Assembly: GCF_027270735.1 (NCBI RefSeq)
Contig: NZ_JAPWIJ010000008.1
Coordinates: 1 to 64,000 of the forward strand
DNA length: 64,000 nt
From: Rhodococcus ruber
GTDB lineage: Bacteria; Actinomycetota; Actinomycetes; Mycobacteriales; Mycobacteriaceae
Direction: 5' to 3'
Shown piece after piece: positions 37,287 to 46,302 of this stretch. Made by a program: the position numbers and the translations under genes. Numbering within the stretch: the stretch's first letter is position 1; the number at the start of each line of letters is the position of its first letter. The notes beneath the pieces are model-generated. The model was not told where the DNA came from and ran no database searches. It saw only the letters and a program-made list of their open reading frames with translations.

Positions 37287-37868
37287 ATGGCAAAGCCCGA
37301 AAAGGTCTCAGCAGTATCGGAGATCACCGAACAGTTCAAGGGTTCGACGGCTGCCGTCGTCACGGAATACCGTGGCCTGTCGGTGTCCGGTCTGACTCAG
37401 CTCCGGCGTGCGCTCGGCGAAGGTGCCACGTACTCCGTCGCCAAGAACACCCTGGTCAAGCGCGCAGCTGCCGAAGCCGGTATCACCGGCCTCGACGATT
37501 TGTTCGTCGGACCGACCGCCATTGCATTCATCAAGGGCGAGCCGGTCGACGCTGCGAAGGCCATCAAGGCCTTCGCGAAGGACAACAAGGCCTTGATCGT
37601 CAAGGGCGGCTACATGGACGGCGCAACGCTGTCCGTGGACGAGATCAACAAGATCGCAGACCTCGAGTCGCGCGAAATCCTGTTGGCCAAGCTCGCCGGC
37701 GCCATGAAGGGCAACTTGTCGAAGGCTGCAGGCCTGTTCAACGCTCCCGCATCGCAGTTCGCGCGTCTGGCGTTCGCGTTGCAGGAGAAGAAGGCTGCCG
37801 GCGCACCCGCCGCGGCCGAGGCACCTGCAGAAGCAGAAGCACCGGCGGAAGCTCCCGCCGAAAGCTGA
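37287..37868 (+). CDS. rplJ: 50S ribosomal protein L10
   Basis: The 193-residue L10 starts [42 protein letters not shown] and ends in an Ala/Glu/Pro-rich tail. It anchors L7/L12 dimers on the ribosome stalk and usually represses rplJL translation through the leader. ATG 37287 follows AGAGGAGG; the frame is open upstream in the leader. rplL follows after 90 bp. Confidence 0.95.
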   Translation: MAKPEKVSAVSEITEQFKGSTAAVVTEYRGLSVSGLTQLRRALGEGATYSVAKNTLVKRAAAEAGITGLDDLFVGPTAIAFIKGEPVDAAKAIKAFAKDNKALIVKGGYMDGATLSVDEINKIADLESREILLAKLAGAMKGNLSKAAGLFNAPASQFARLAFALQEKKAAGAPAAAEAPAEAEAPAEAPAES

Positions 37869-37958
37869 TCCGCTGGTATTGGCGAACAGCTCAGCTCCAC
37901 ACCACCAACACCAAGTCGCGGATCAGCGACCAGGTACTTACAGGAAGGACCCGCCACC

Positions 37959-38345
37959 ATGGCGAAGCTCAGCACCGAAGAATTGCTCGACCAGTTCAAG
38001 GAGCTCACCCTCCTCGAGCTCAGCGAGTTCGTGAAGGCATTCGAGGAGACCTTCGAGGTCACCGCAGCTGCCCCCGTCGCCGTTGCTGCTGCAGGCGCAG
38101 CCGGTGCTCCGGCTGAGGCTGCCGAAGAGCAGGACGAGTTCGACGTCGTTCTCGAGTCGGCCGGCGACAAGAAGATCCAGGTCATCAAGGTCGTCCGTGA
38201 GGTCGTTTCCGGCCTGGGCCTGAAGGAAGCCAAGGACCTCGTCGAGAGCGCTCCGAAGGCAATCCTGGAGAAGGTCGCCAAGGACGCAGCCGAGGCTGCC
38301 AAGGAGAAGCTGGAAGCTGCCGGCGCAAAGATCTCCGTCAAGTAA
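37959..38345 (+). CDS. rplL: 50S ribosomal protein L7/L12
   Basis: The 128-residue L12 has the N-terminal dimerisation helices ([26 protein letters not shown]), an Ala-rich hinge and the C-terminal factor-binding domain with [28 protein letters not shown]. It recruits translation GTPases. ATG start with AGGAAGG upstream; a strong terminator follows. Confidence 0.97.
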   Translation: MAKLSTEELLDQFKELTLLELSEFVKAFEETFEVTAAAPVAVAAAGAAGAPAEAAEEQDEFDVVLESAGDKKIQVIKVVREVVSGLGLKEAKDLVESAPKAILEKVAKDAAEAAKEKLEAAGAKISVK

Positions 38346-38395
38346 GACCGCTTCGTTGCAGTCGTACTTCGTGCTCTGAACGTACGAGCGCAGAC

Positions 38396-38430
38396 AGGGG
38401 CCGTCCTCACCTCGGTGAGGACGGCCCCTT
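38396..38430 (+). terminator. Terminator after rplL
   Basis: A perfect 15-bp stem, AGGGGCCGTCCTCAC with GTGAGGACGGCCCCT around CTCG, followed by TTTTCTGTGTTT. A clear Rho-independent terminator of the rplJL unit. Confidence 0.9.
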
Positions 38431-38814
38431 TTCTGTGTTTCGGGCCCTGTCCTTCCCTGTGCTTCAGGCGCTATACAGGGCGCGTCGTTGTGATCGATCA
38501 CTGACTCTGCCGGATCACGTGACACCCGGATTCAGCCCCTGTTTACTCGACCTCGCCGAAGTCTGAAGCACGTCGAAGGGTTTCGGTTGGGTTCACTTGT
38601 GGTGTGTCACAGCATTTCGCGACTGGTACTTGTCACAGTTCTGGCGAGTCGCCGACCGTGTCGCGTGAGATGAGCCACACTGATGCAAGCTCTACAGCCT
38701 GACTCGGGGAAGTTCTTACTGGGCGGTAAGCTCCTGTGTCGGTGCGGACACCTGCATGGGATACAGTGACGCAACCCACATCCGGGTCGATGTGTACGAA
38801 TTGTGGAGGTCAGC
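38431..38814 (+). promoter_or_regulatory. mce operon promoter region
   Basis: No gene seen. Palindrome GTGATCGATCAC at 38490-38501. Two 16-bp inverted repeats with 6-nt centres, CTTAC/GTAAG at 38715-38730 and GTGTC/GACAC at 38736-38751, start 21 bp apart. A -10 element TACAGT is at 38762-38767, so the second repeat covers the -35/spacer region, which fits a repressor site. Confidence 0.45.
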
Positions 38815-39942
38815 GTGGGAGTCGAGGTTTCGGTCGAAGGATTGACCAAGTCTTTCGGTGTACAGAAGATTTGGCAGGACGTCACGTTGACCCTGCCGAA
38901 GGGTGAAGTCAGTGCGCTCCTCGGTCCTTCCGGTACCGGCAAGTCGGTCTTCCTGAAGTCCTTGATCGGCCTACTGCGTCCCGAACAGGGCAAGATCTTC
39001 ATCGACGGAACCGACATCCTGCAGTGCTCTTCCCGTGAGCTCTACGAGATCAGGAAGCTGTTCGGGGTGCTGTTCCAGGACGGCGCGCTGTTCGGCTCGA
39101 TGAACCTCTACGACAACGTCGCGTTCCCGCTTCGCGAGCACACCAAGAAGTCCGAGTCCGACATCCGCAAGATCGTCATGGAGAAGCTCGAACTGACGGG
39201 TCTGCTCGGTGCCGAAGACAAACTGCCCGGCGAGATCTCCGGCGGTATGCGCAAGCGCGCCGGCCTCGCCCGCGCCCTGGTTCTCGACCCCGAGATCATC
39301 CTCGTCGACGAGCCGGACTCCGGCCTCGATCCCGTTCGTACGACGTACATTTCGCAGACTCTGATCGACATCAACGCCAACATCGATGCCACGATCCTGA
39401 TCGTCTCGCACAACATCAATCTCGCTCGTACGGTGCCGGACAACATCGGCATGCTCTTCCGTCGTCAGCTGGTCATGTTCGGCCCGCGCGAGGTGCTCCT
39501 CACCAGTGACGAGCCGGTGGTCAAGCAGTTCCTCAACGGCACGATGATCGGTCCGATCGGCATGTCGGAGGAGAAGGACGAGGCGCAGATGGCGCACGAG
39601 CAGGCCCTCGTCGACGCCGGGCACCACGCCGGTGGCGTCGACGACGTGGAAGGCATCGTGCCGCAGATGAAGGCAACCCCCGGTACCCCGGTGCGGCAGG
39701 CAGTCGGACGCAGGCAGGAGCGGGTCCGCCAGATCATGCACACGCTGCCGCACAACGCGCAGGTCGCCATCCAGGAGAGCCTCGACACCACCGACCCCGG
39801 TCAGCAGTACCCCGCATACGCCGGCCAGCAGGGTTACGACCAGCAGGGTTACGACCAGCAGGGTTACGGCCAGCAGGGTTACGGCGGGCAAGGTCATGAT
39901 CAACAGGGCTACCAAGCTCCTACGCAAGGTCGGGGTCAATAG
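38815..39942 (+). CDS. mceG: Mce transporter ATPase MceG (Mkl)
   Basis: MceG is the ATPase that drives Mce lipid importers. The 375-residue product has Walker A GPSGTGKS (about 36-43), the ISGGMRKR signature, Walker B IILVDEPDSGLD, and a long C-terminal extension that ends with six 15-bp/5-residue QQGY(D/G)-type units (residues 338-367). GTG 38815 is preferred over GTG 38803 because GGAGG (38805-38809) sits 5 bp before it. In M. tuberculosis mceG is unlinked from mce operons but also close to rplL; here it heads a full mce operon. Confidence 0.92.
   Translation: MGVEVSVEGLTKSFGVQKIWQDVTLTLPKGEVSALLGPSGTGKSVFLKSLIGLLRPEQGKIFIDGTDILQCSSRELYEIRKLFGVLFQDGALFGSMNLYDNVAFPLREHTKKSESDIRKIVMEKLELTGLLGAEDKLPGEISGGMRKRAGLARALVLDPEIILVDEPDSGLDPVRTTYISQTLIDINANIDATILIVSHNINLARTVPDNIGMLFRRQLVMFGPREVLLTSDEPVVKQFLNGTMIGPIGMSEEKDEAQMAHEQALVDAGHHAGGVDDVEGIVPQMKATPGTPVRQAVGRRQERVRQIMHTLPHNAQVAIQESLDTTDPGQQYPAYAGQQGYDQQGYDQQGYGQQGYGGQGHDQQGYQAPTQGRGQ
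39826..39915 (+). repeat. 15-bp tandem repeat in mceG
   Basis: Six 15-bp units, four of them CAGCAGGGTTACG(A/G)C and two diverged, encode the Gln-Gly-Tyr-rich tail of MceG. The first four units are almost identical, so unit number probably varies between strains. Confidence 0.85.
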
Positions 39943-39947
39943 CAGAC

Positions 39948-40742
39948 ATGGGGGGATCGAAGAAGTCCGCGTTCGCTCCGGCGAACGCCGCTCTGACACA
40001 AGCCGGCAATATCGTCGAACTTCTGGTCGAGGTCGTTCGGAACACCTTTCGTAGGCCGTTCCAGTTCCGCGAGTTCATCGAGCAGGCCTGGTTCATCGCC
40101 AGCGTGACGATTTTGCCGACTGCTCTCGTCGCCATTCCTTTCGGCGCGGTGGTCTCGCTGCAGACCGGATCGCTCATCAAGCAGCTCGGTGCCGAATCGT
40201 TCACCGGTGCAGCCAGCGTGCTCGCGGTCATCCAGCAGGGTTCACCCCTGGTCACGGCCCTCCTCGTTGCCGGTGCCGCGGGCTCGGCCGTCACCGCCGA
40301 CCTGGGCTCACGAACAATTCGCGAGGAGATCGACGCGATGCGTGTTCTGGGGATCGACCCGGTGCACCGCTTGATCGTTCCGCGTGTGCTGGCCATGATC
40401 CTCATCGCTCTGTTGCTCAACGGCCTGGTTTCGGTCGTCGGCATCGCGGGTGGCTACTTCTTCAACGTGATCCTGCAGGGCGGTACCCCCGGTGCGTACC
40501 TGGCATCGTTCTCGGCGCTGGCACAGCTTCCGGATCTCTATGTGGCAGAAGCGAAAGCGGCGATCTTCGGTCTCATTGCGGGCATCATCGCCTCGTACAA
40601 GGGTCTCAACCCCAATCCCGGACCCAAGGGCGTCGGTGAGGCAGTGAATCAGACCGTGGTCATCACGTTCCTGCTGCTCTTCTTCGCCAACCTCATTCTG
40701 ACCCTGGTGTACCTCCAGGTCGTTCCAGCGAAGGGAGCGTAA
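39948..40742 (+). CDS. yrbEA: YrbE/MlaE-family permease A
   Basis: The 264-residue integral membrane permease has the MlaE domain with about five helices; the central GAAGSAVTADLGSRTIREEIDAMRVLGIDPVHRLIVPRVLA is the ATPase-coupling signature. It pairs with the next gene as the channel of the Mce importer. ATG 39948 lies 5 bp after mceG. Confidence 0.92.
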   Translation: MGGSKKSAFAPANAALTQAGNIVELLVEVVRNTFRRPFQFREFIEQAWFIASVTILPTALVAIPFGAVVSLQTGSLIKQLGAESFTGAASVLAVIQQGSPLVTALLVAGAAGSAVTADLGSRTIREEIDAMRVLGIDPVHRLIVPRVLAMILIALLLNGLVSVVGIAGGYFFNVILQGGTPGAYLASFSALAQLPDLYVAEAKAAIFGLIAGIIASYKGLNPNPGPKGVGEAVNQTVVITFLLLFFANLILTLVYLQVVPAKGA

Positions 40743-40747
40743 CCGCG

Positions 40748-41608
40748 ATGACTATCGCAAGAGGTCGCGGTGACCGCACACTGATGCGCGTCAAGCGCGT
40801 CGGCAATGCTCCGCTCAACGTGCTCGATCGCGCAGGCGAGCAGATGTCGTTCTACCTGCGGGCGATCGGGTGGATTCCCAAGACGGCCGTGCACTACAAG
40901 AAGGAGGTGCTCCGCCTGCTGGCGGAGGTCACCTTCGGCAGCGGGGCGCTGGCCGTCATCGGTGGCACCATCGGCGTGATCGTGATGATGTCGGGCTTCA
41001 CCGGCATCGTCGTCGGCCTCCAGGGCTACGCAGCGCTGGAGCAGCTCGGTAGCTCCGTGCTCACCGGATTCCTCTCCGCGTATGTCAACACCCGTGAAAT
41101 CGCACCGATCGTCGCGGGCCTGGCGCTCTCGGCAACCGTCGGCTGTGGCTTCACCGCTCAGCTCGGTGCCATGCGAATCTCCGAGGAGATCGATGCGCTC
41201 GAGGTCATGGCTGTGCCGAGCGTGCCTTTCCTCGTCACCACCCGCATGATCGCCGGCTTCGTCGCTGTCATCCCGCTCTACATCGTCGGTCTACTTGCGT
41301 CCTACGTCGCGTCCAGGGGGATCAGCACGATCTTCAACGGGCAGTCGTCGGGGTCGTACGATCACTACTTCAATCTCTTCCTGCCTCCGGAAGATGTGCT
41401 GTATTCCTTCCTCAAGGTGCTCATCTTCGCTTTCGTGCTGATCATGATCCACTGCTACTACGGCTATCACGCCTCTGGCGGACCGGCCGGCGTCGGCGTC
41501 GCAGTGGGCCGCGCCGTGCGTACGGCCATCGTCACGATCGCCGTATTGGACTTCTTCCTGAGCCTCGCCATCTGGGGCACGACCACCACAGTGAGGGTTG
41601 CCGGATGA
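40748..41608 (+). CDS. yrbEB: YrbE/MlaE-family permease B
   Basis: A 286-residue partner of YrbEA. MlaE signature GCGFTAQLGAMRISEEIDALEVMAVPSVPFLVTTRMIAG near residue 140, five membrane helices. ATG start 5 bp after yrbEA; the stop overlaps the mceA start (ATGA). Confidence 0.92.
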   Translation: MTIARGRGDRTLMRVKRVGNAPLNVLDRAGEQMSFYLRAIGWIPKTAVHYKKEVLRLLAEVTFGSGALAVIGGTIGVIVMMSGFTGIVVGLQGYAALEQLGSSVLTGFLSAYVNTREIAPIVAGLALSATVGCGFTAQLGAMRISEEIDALEVMAVPSVPFLVTTRMIAGFVAVIPLYIVGLLASYVASRGISTIFNGQSSGSYDHYFNLFLPPEDVLYSFLKVLIFAFVLIMIHCYYGYHASGGPAGVGVAVGRAVRTAIVTIAVLDFFLSLAIWGTTTTVRVAG

Positions 41609-42960
41609 TCGACTCGCCGTCGCGACTGCAGCGAGTACTGCTCGGACTTGCATTCTTCCTGGTGCTCATCCTGTTTCTCGGATGGAGCATCACCTCCTAC
41701 AACAAGACGTTCAAGTCCGTGGTGAACGTGAGCCTCGAAACCGACTCGGTCGGAAACTCTCTGCCGATGAACGCGGACGTCAAGGTGCGCGGAATGATCG
41801 TGGGCGAGGTGCGATCGGCGTCGAGCGTCGACGGTGTCGTCACCTCGCAGCTGGCCATCGATCCCGACAAGGCACCGCTGATCCCGTCGAACGCGACGGC
41901 TCGGCTGCTTCCGAAGACCCTGTTCGGCGAGCGTTACGTCTCGCTGATCGTGCCCGAGAACGACTCGGCGTCGCCGATCACCGACGGCACGGTTCTGCGT
42001 CAGGACACGAGCGGAAACGCGATCGAGGTAGGGCAGCTGCTCGACGGCTTGCTCCCCCTGCTGCAGGCGATTCCGCCGCAGGATCTGGCCAATACGCTCG
42101 GGTCACTGGCTCAGGGTCTCAGCGGGCGCGGCGAGCAACTGGGGCAGACCATCGACAATCTGACGAATATCGTGTCCGGTCTGAACACGGAGCTGCCGAA
42201 TATTCAGCAGACCCTCGTCGGCCTCGCAGATTTCTCCCAGACGTATGCCGACGCGGCACCCGAGCTGATTTCGGCCCTGGACAACCTGCGCACGACGGGC
42301 AACACCGTCGTCGAGCGTCAGTCCGGTCTCGAAACGCTGTACGGCTCGCTCACGTCGGCCTCGAACGTCACCGCGGACTTCCTTCAGGCGAACTCCGAGA
42401 ACTTGATCAGTTTGGCGTCGAATTCCCGTGAGGCACTCGAATTGCTTGCCGAGTTCTCACCGACGTTCGGCTGCACGTTCAGCCAGTTCGCCGAAGGCGC
42501 CAGGCGCGGCGCAATCGTGCTCGGCGAAGGCGACCCGTACCCCGGCATCAACGTGTCGGCATCGTTCGTCAACCCGAAGGGCCGTTACTTGCCGAACCAG
42601 GACGAGCCGCGCTTGTTCGACGATCGCGGAGCTACGTGCTTCGAGCCTGCAGCACCCGGCGAGTTCTTCCCGCAGTACCCGGGAGGCTCGATCAACGACG
42701 GTTCGTACCAGGTCCCGACTCGCAACCCGGGTCCGCAGGTGATCCCCGGACAGGGACCGCCCAAGTCGGCTCAGAGTTCGATCGTTCCGGCCATCGCGGA
42801 ATCCGCAGAGCCGGCGAGCTACGAGGGCTCGGACTTCGAGCGCGACACACTTGCCGTGATCTACGGACAGGCGAGTGGCGTTGCACCGGACAGTATTCCG
42901 TCGTGGGCAGCCGCTATCGGCGCTCCGGCATTGAGAGGAGCGGAGGTGAGCGTGAAATGA
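41605..42960 (+). CDS. mceA: Mce family protein MceA
   Basis: A 451-residue Mce protein: N-terminal helix VLLGLAFFLVLILFLGWSI (about 11-30), MlaD/MCE domain starting FKSVVNVSLETDSVGNSLPMNADVKVRGMIVGEV, and a long helical needle region. The C-terminal part is Pro/Gly-rich. It is one of six MceA-F subunits that form a hydrophobic tube across the periplasm for lipid uptake. Translationally coupled to yrbEB and mceB. Confidence 0.9.
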   Translation: MIDSPSRLQRVLLGLAFFLVLILFLGWSITSYNKTFKSVVNVSLETDSVGNSLPMNADVKVRGMIVGEVRSASSVDGVVTSQLAIDPDKAPLIPSNATARLLPKTLFGERYVSLIVPENDSASPITDGTVLRQDTSGNAIEVGQLLDGLLPLLQAIPPQDLANTLGSLAQGLSGRGEQLGQTIDNLTNIVSGLNTELPNIQQTLVGLADFSQTYADAAPELISALDNLRTTGNTVVERQSGLETLYGSLTSASNVTADFLQANSENLISLASNSREALELLAEFSPTFGCTFSQFAEGARRGAIVLGEGDPYPGINVSASFVNPKGRYLPNQDEPRLFDDRGATCFEPAAPGEFFPQYPGGSINDGSYQVPTRNPGPQVIPGQGPPKSAQSSIVPAIAESAEPASYEGSDFERDTLAVIYGQASGVAPDSIPSWAAAIGAPALRGAEVSVK

Positions 42961-44024
42961 GAGGCCTTCTCGCGCCGATCATCAAGTTGGTCGTGTTCGC
43001 TGTGGTCACGATCCTCGCCACGGCCACCCTTGCCTTCACCATCGCCAATTCGAGCGGCGGCGGCGGCACCACGTTCTCGGCAATGTTCACCGACGTCACC
43101 TCTCTCAACAAGGGCGACGAAGTTCGGATCGCAGGCGTTCGCGTCGGCCAGGTGGACAACATCGAGATCGCCAACGAGCGCGAAGCGAAGGTGGACTTCA
43201 CGCTCAGTAGCCGCGACTGGCTGCCGGCGAGCTCGACGGCGACCATCCGTTTCCGAAACCTGGTGGGCCAGCGCTACATCGCCATCGAGCAGGGCTCGGG
43301 GGACCAAGGCAAGAAGATCAACGGGGGTGCGACGATCCCGCTGGAGCGGACCAAGCCTGCGGTCAATCTGACCACGCTGTTCGACGGCTTCCGGCCGCTG
43401 TTCACCACACTCAGTGCAGACGACGTCAACAAGCTGTCCTACCAGATCATTCAGGTGTTCCAGGGGGAGTCGGGCACCATCAACGAGCTGGTGACCAACA
43501 CCGCGAGTCTGACGAACACGGTCGCAGACAAGGACCAGGTCATCGGCCAGGTCATCACCAATCTCAACAACGTTCTGGCGACGGTCAATCAGAACGACGG
43601 TCAGCTCGACAGCCTCATCGTCAACACCCAGAAGTTGGTCTCCGGACTGTCGGCCGATCGTGATGTCGTGGGTTCGGCGGTCACGTCGTTGGCCGGTCTG
43701 ACCAACGCAACGGCCGATCTGCTCGAGCCGACGAGGCCGTCGATCCAGGGATCGGTGACGGCATTGAACACGCTGTCGGAGACCGTCAACCGCCGCAGCG
43801 ACGACGTCGACAAGGTCCTCGGAATTCTGCCGAACAAGCTGGACAAGCTCATCCGCACAGCCCAGCAGGGATCCTGGTTCACGTTCTACCTCTGCGGCAT
43901 CGATATCGTTGCCGGACCGGGGTATTCGCCGAACCTGAACTTGCCGACCGGGCTTCCGACCGTAAACCAGCCGCTGTACACGAACTCGGCAGAGCGCTGC
44001 AAAGCTGGGGGGATCAAGCAATGA
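42957..44024 (+). CDS. mceB: Mce family protein MceB
   Basis: A 355-residue Mce subunit with an N-terminal helix (IIKLVVFAVVTILATATLAF), MCE domain (FTDVTSLNKGDEVRIAGVRVGQVDNIEI), helical middle, and a C-terminal Cys pair in FYLCGIDI and ERCKAG. ATG 42957 overlaps the mceA stop. The frame is open upstream but lies inside mceA. Confidence 0.9.
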   Translation: MRGLLAPIIKLVVFAVVTILATATLAFTIANSSGGGGTTFSAMFTDVTSLNKGDEVRIAGVRVGQVDNIEIANEREAKVDFTLSSRDWLPASSTATIRFRNLVGQRYIAIEQGSGDQGKKINGGATIPLERTKPAVNLTTLFDGFRPLFTTLSADDVNKLSYQIIQVFQGESGTINELVTNTASLTNTVADKDQVIGQVITNLNNVLATVNQNDGQLDSLIVNTQKLVSGLSADRDVVGSAVTSLAGLTNATADLLEPTRPSIQGSVTALNTLSETVNRRSDDVDKVLGILPNKLDKLIRTAQQGSWFTFYLCGIDIVAGPGYSPNLNLPTGLPTVNQPLYTNSAERCKAGGIKQ

Positions 44025-45019
44025 AATCTCGTCGTAGTCCGGCAACCATCGGTGCGCTCGGAATCGCAATCATCCTGCTCGCCACGATGTCTGTCTTCTT
44101 TCTCGACCGGCTTCCGATCATCGGTGCAGGCTCGGTGTACACCGCAGAGTTCAGCGAAGCAGCAGGTCTCAAGCCGTCCAACGAGGTCCGTATCGCGGGT
44201 GTCAAGGTCGGCAAAGTGACCGATGTGCGTCTCGAAGGCGACCGGGTGCTCGTGGACTTCACGGTGCAGGACGCCTGGGTCGGCAACGAGTCACGGGCGG
44301 CCATCGCCATCAAGACGCTGCTGGGTCAGAAATACCTGGCCCTCGACCCCAGTGGCCCGGACACTCTGAGCCCCAAGGACACGATTCCACTCGATCGCAC
44401 CACGTCTCCGTACGACGTCATCGATGCGTTCTCAGCGGCGGCATCGACCATCAACGACATCGACACCGATCAGCTCGCCAACAGCATGCGAACTCTGTCC
44501 GAGGCATTCTCGGAGACTCCCGCGAACATTCGTGCCTCCTTGGACGGCGTGACTCGGCTGTCTCAGACGGTGGCAAGCCGCGACGAGGAACTGAAGAAGT
44601 TGTTCGCTGCTACCGGCGAGACATCGAAGGTGCTGGCCGACCGCAACGAGCAGTTCAACAAGTTGATCACCGATGCCGGCCCGTTGCTGGAAGAGCTCAA
44701 CAACCGGCAGCAGGCCATCTCGCAGCTCCTCACCGGCACACAGCGGGTATCTCAGGAGCTGACCGGTCTGGTGCGCGACAACGAGGCGACCATCAACCCG
44801 ATGCTGCAGCAGCTCAACGGTGTCATCGAGATCCTGCAGCGCAACAACGACAATCTCGACCGGGCACTGAAGCTGTACGAGCCGTTCATTCGCCTCTACA
44901 CCAACGTGACCGGTAACGGCCGGTGGCTCGATATCGTCCTGGCCAACCTCACACCACCCGGAGTTCCGTTGATACCTGGTTACCGCGAGCCCTCGGTCGA
45001 CAAGTTGGCGGGGAACTGA
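44021..45019 (+). CDS. mceC: Mce family protein MceC
   Basis: A 332-residue Mce subunit: N-terminal helix IGALGIAIILLATMSVFFLDRLP, MCE domain (YTAEFSEAAGLKPSNEVRIAGVKVGKVTDVRLEG), coiled helical tail. ATG overlaps the mceB stop; the TGATG at the end couples it to mceD. Confidence 0.9.
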   Translation: MKSRRSPATIGALGIAIILLATMSVFFLDRLPIIGAGSVYTAEFSEAAGLKPSNEVRIAGVKVGKVTDVRLEGDRVLVDFTVQDAWVGNESRAAIAIKTLLGQKYLALDPSGPDTLSPKDTIPLDRTTSPYDVIDAFSAAASTINDIDTDQLANSMRTLSEAFSETPANIRASLDGVTRLSQTVASRDEELKKLFAATGETSKVLADRNEQFNKLITDAGPLLEELNNRQQAISQLLTGTQRVSQELTGLVRDNEATINPMLQQLNGVIEILQRNNDNLDRALKLYEPFIRLYTNVTGNGRWLDIVLANLTPPGVPLIPGYREPSVDKLAGN

Positions 45020-46302
45020 TGACAGACACTCAGGCAGCGCCGCGTAACAAGAACAAGCTCGCAATCATCGCCGTCGTGGTGGTGGTGGCACTGGTCGTAG
45101 CTGTCGCAGGCTGGTGGCTGTTCACCAGGGCCGGAACGACCAAGATCACCGCCTACTTCGACAAGTCGGTCGGCATCTATTCCGGCTCCGAGGTGCGTGT
45201 GCTCGGCGTCAAGGTCGGCACCGTCGACTCCGTCACCCCGATGGGCGACGATGTCGAGGTGGTCCTCCGAGTCGACCGGGGCATCGACATTCCGGCCGAT
45301 GCGAAGGCCGTCCAGGTCACCCCGTCGCTCGTCGCCGATCGCTATGTTCAGCTCGCACCCGCGTACACCGGCGGCGACACCATGGCCAGCGGAACGACGA
45401 TCGGTCGCGATCGCACGGCCACACCCGTCGAGGTCGACGAGCTCTACTCGTCGATCAACGACCTGTCCAAAGCTCTCGGACCCGACGGGGCCAACAAGGA
45501 CGGTGCGCTCACGGACTTCGTGAACACCGGTGCCGCCAACCTCGAGGGCAACGGTGAAGCGCTGGGCAACAGCATCACTCAGCTCTCGGCGGCCGGTCGG
45601 ACCTTGAGCGACTCGCGTACCGACGTGTTCGACACGATCAAGAATCTGCAGACCTTCGTCAGCGCTCTGTCCGTGAACGATCAGCAGGTACGCAACTTCA
45701 ACACTCAGTTGGCCGACCTGACCGGCTTCCTGTCGGGTCAGCGTGAAGACCTCGGTGCTGCACTGCAACAACTGTCGGTGTCACTCGGTGACGTCGCAAC
45801 GTTCGTCGCGGACAACCGCACCGAACTGACCGACGCGGCCAACGGGCTCGTACAGCCCACTCAAACCCTGGCCGACAACCGCGAGCAGCTGGTGCAGACC
45901 CTGACGTTGCTGCCACTGGCGATCAGCAACCTGGTCAATGCGTACGACGCCGAGTCGGGCACGCTCGCCTCGCGCGCCAATCTCCAGAACGAGACCCAGG
46001 ATCCGCTCGGCACCGTCTGCCGGTTGATCGACCTGGGCAAGCTGGTACCCGGTGATCCGCGCTTCGAGGCTCTGGGAGCGCAGATTCAGCCGATCATCGA
46101 TCAGTGCGCCAACATCACCACCATGATTCAGGCCCCTCTCGCCGACCAGAACCGGCTCGTGCTGCCGTTCGGTGTTCTCACCAACGACATCCAGCAGAAC
46201 CAGTCCGTGCCGGGCACGGTCCCGGGCGTGGTCTCGCCCAAGCTCGGAACCAGCTCGATGCCGGGTCTGGAGCAGTCGTACATCGGAGGTGGGGGACAGT
46301 GA
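45019..46302 (+). CDS. mceD: Mce family protein MceD
   Basis: A 427-residue Mce subunit: helix LAIIAVVVVVALVVAVAGWWLF near residues 14-35, MCE domain ITAYFDKSVGIYSGSEVRVLGVKVGTVDSV, long helical region and a flexible Gly/Pro C-terminus. ATG 45019 shares TGATG with the mceC stop. Confidence 0.9.
   Translation: MTDTQAAPRNKNKLAIIAVVVVVALVVAVAGWWLFTRAGTTKITAYFDKSVGIYSGSEVRVLGVKVGTVDSVTPMGDDVEVVLRVDRGIDIPADAKAVQVTPSLVADRYVQLAPAYTGGDTMASGTTIGRDRTATPVEVDELYSSINDLSKALGPDGANKDGALTDFVNTGAANLEGNGEALGNSITQLSAAGRTLSDSRTDVFDTIKNLQTFVSALSVNDQQVRNFNTQLADLTGFLSGQREDLGAALQQLSVSLGDVATFVADNRTELTDAANGLVQPTQTLADNREQLVQTLTLLPLAISNLVNAYDAESGTLASRANLQNETQDPLGTVCRLIDLGKLVPGDPRFEALGAQIQPIIDQCANITTMIQAPLADQNRLVLPFGVLTNDIQQNQSVPGTVPGVVSPKLGTSSMPGLEQSYIGGGGQ

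Noticed and set aside
39826..39915. CRISPR-like array in mceG
   Set aside because: The 15-bp units are contiguous, without spacers, and encode an in-frame protein tail.
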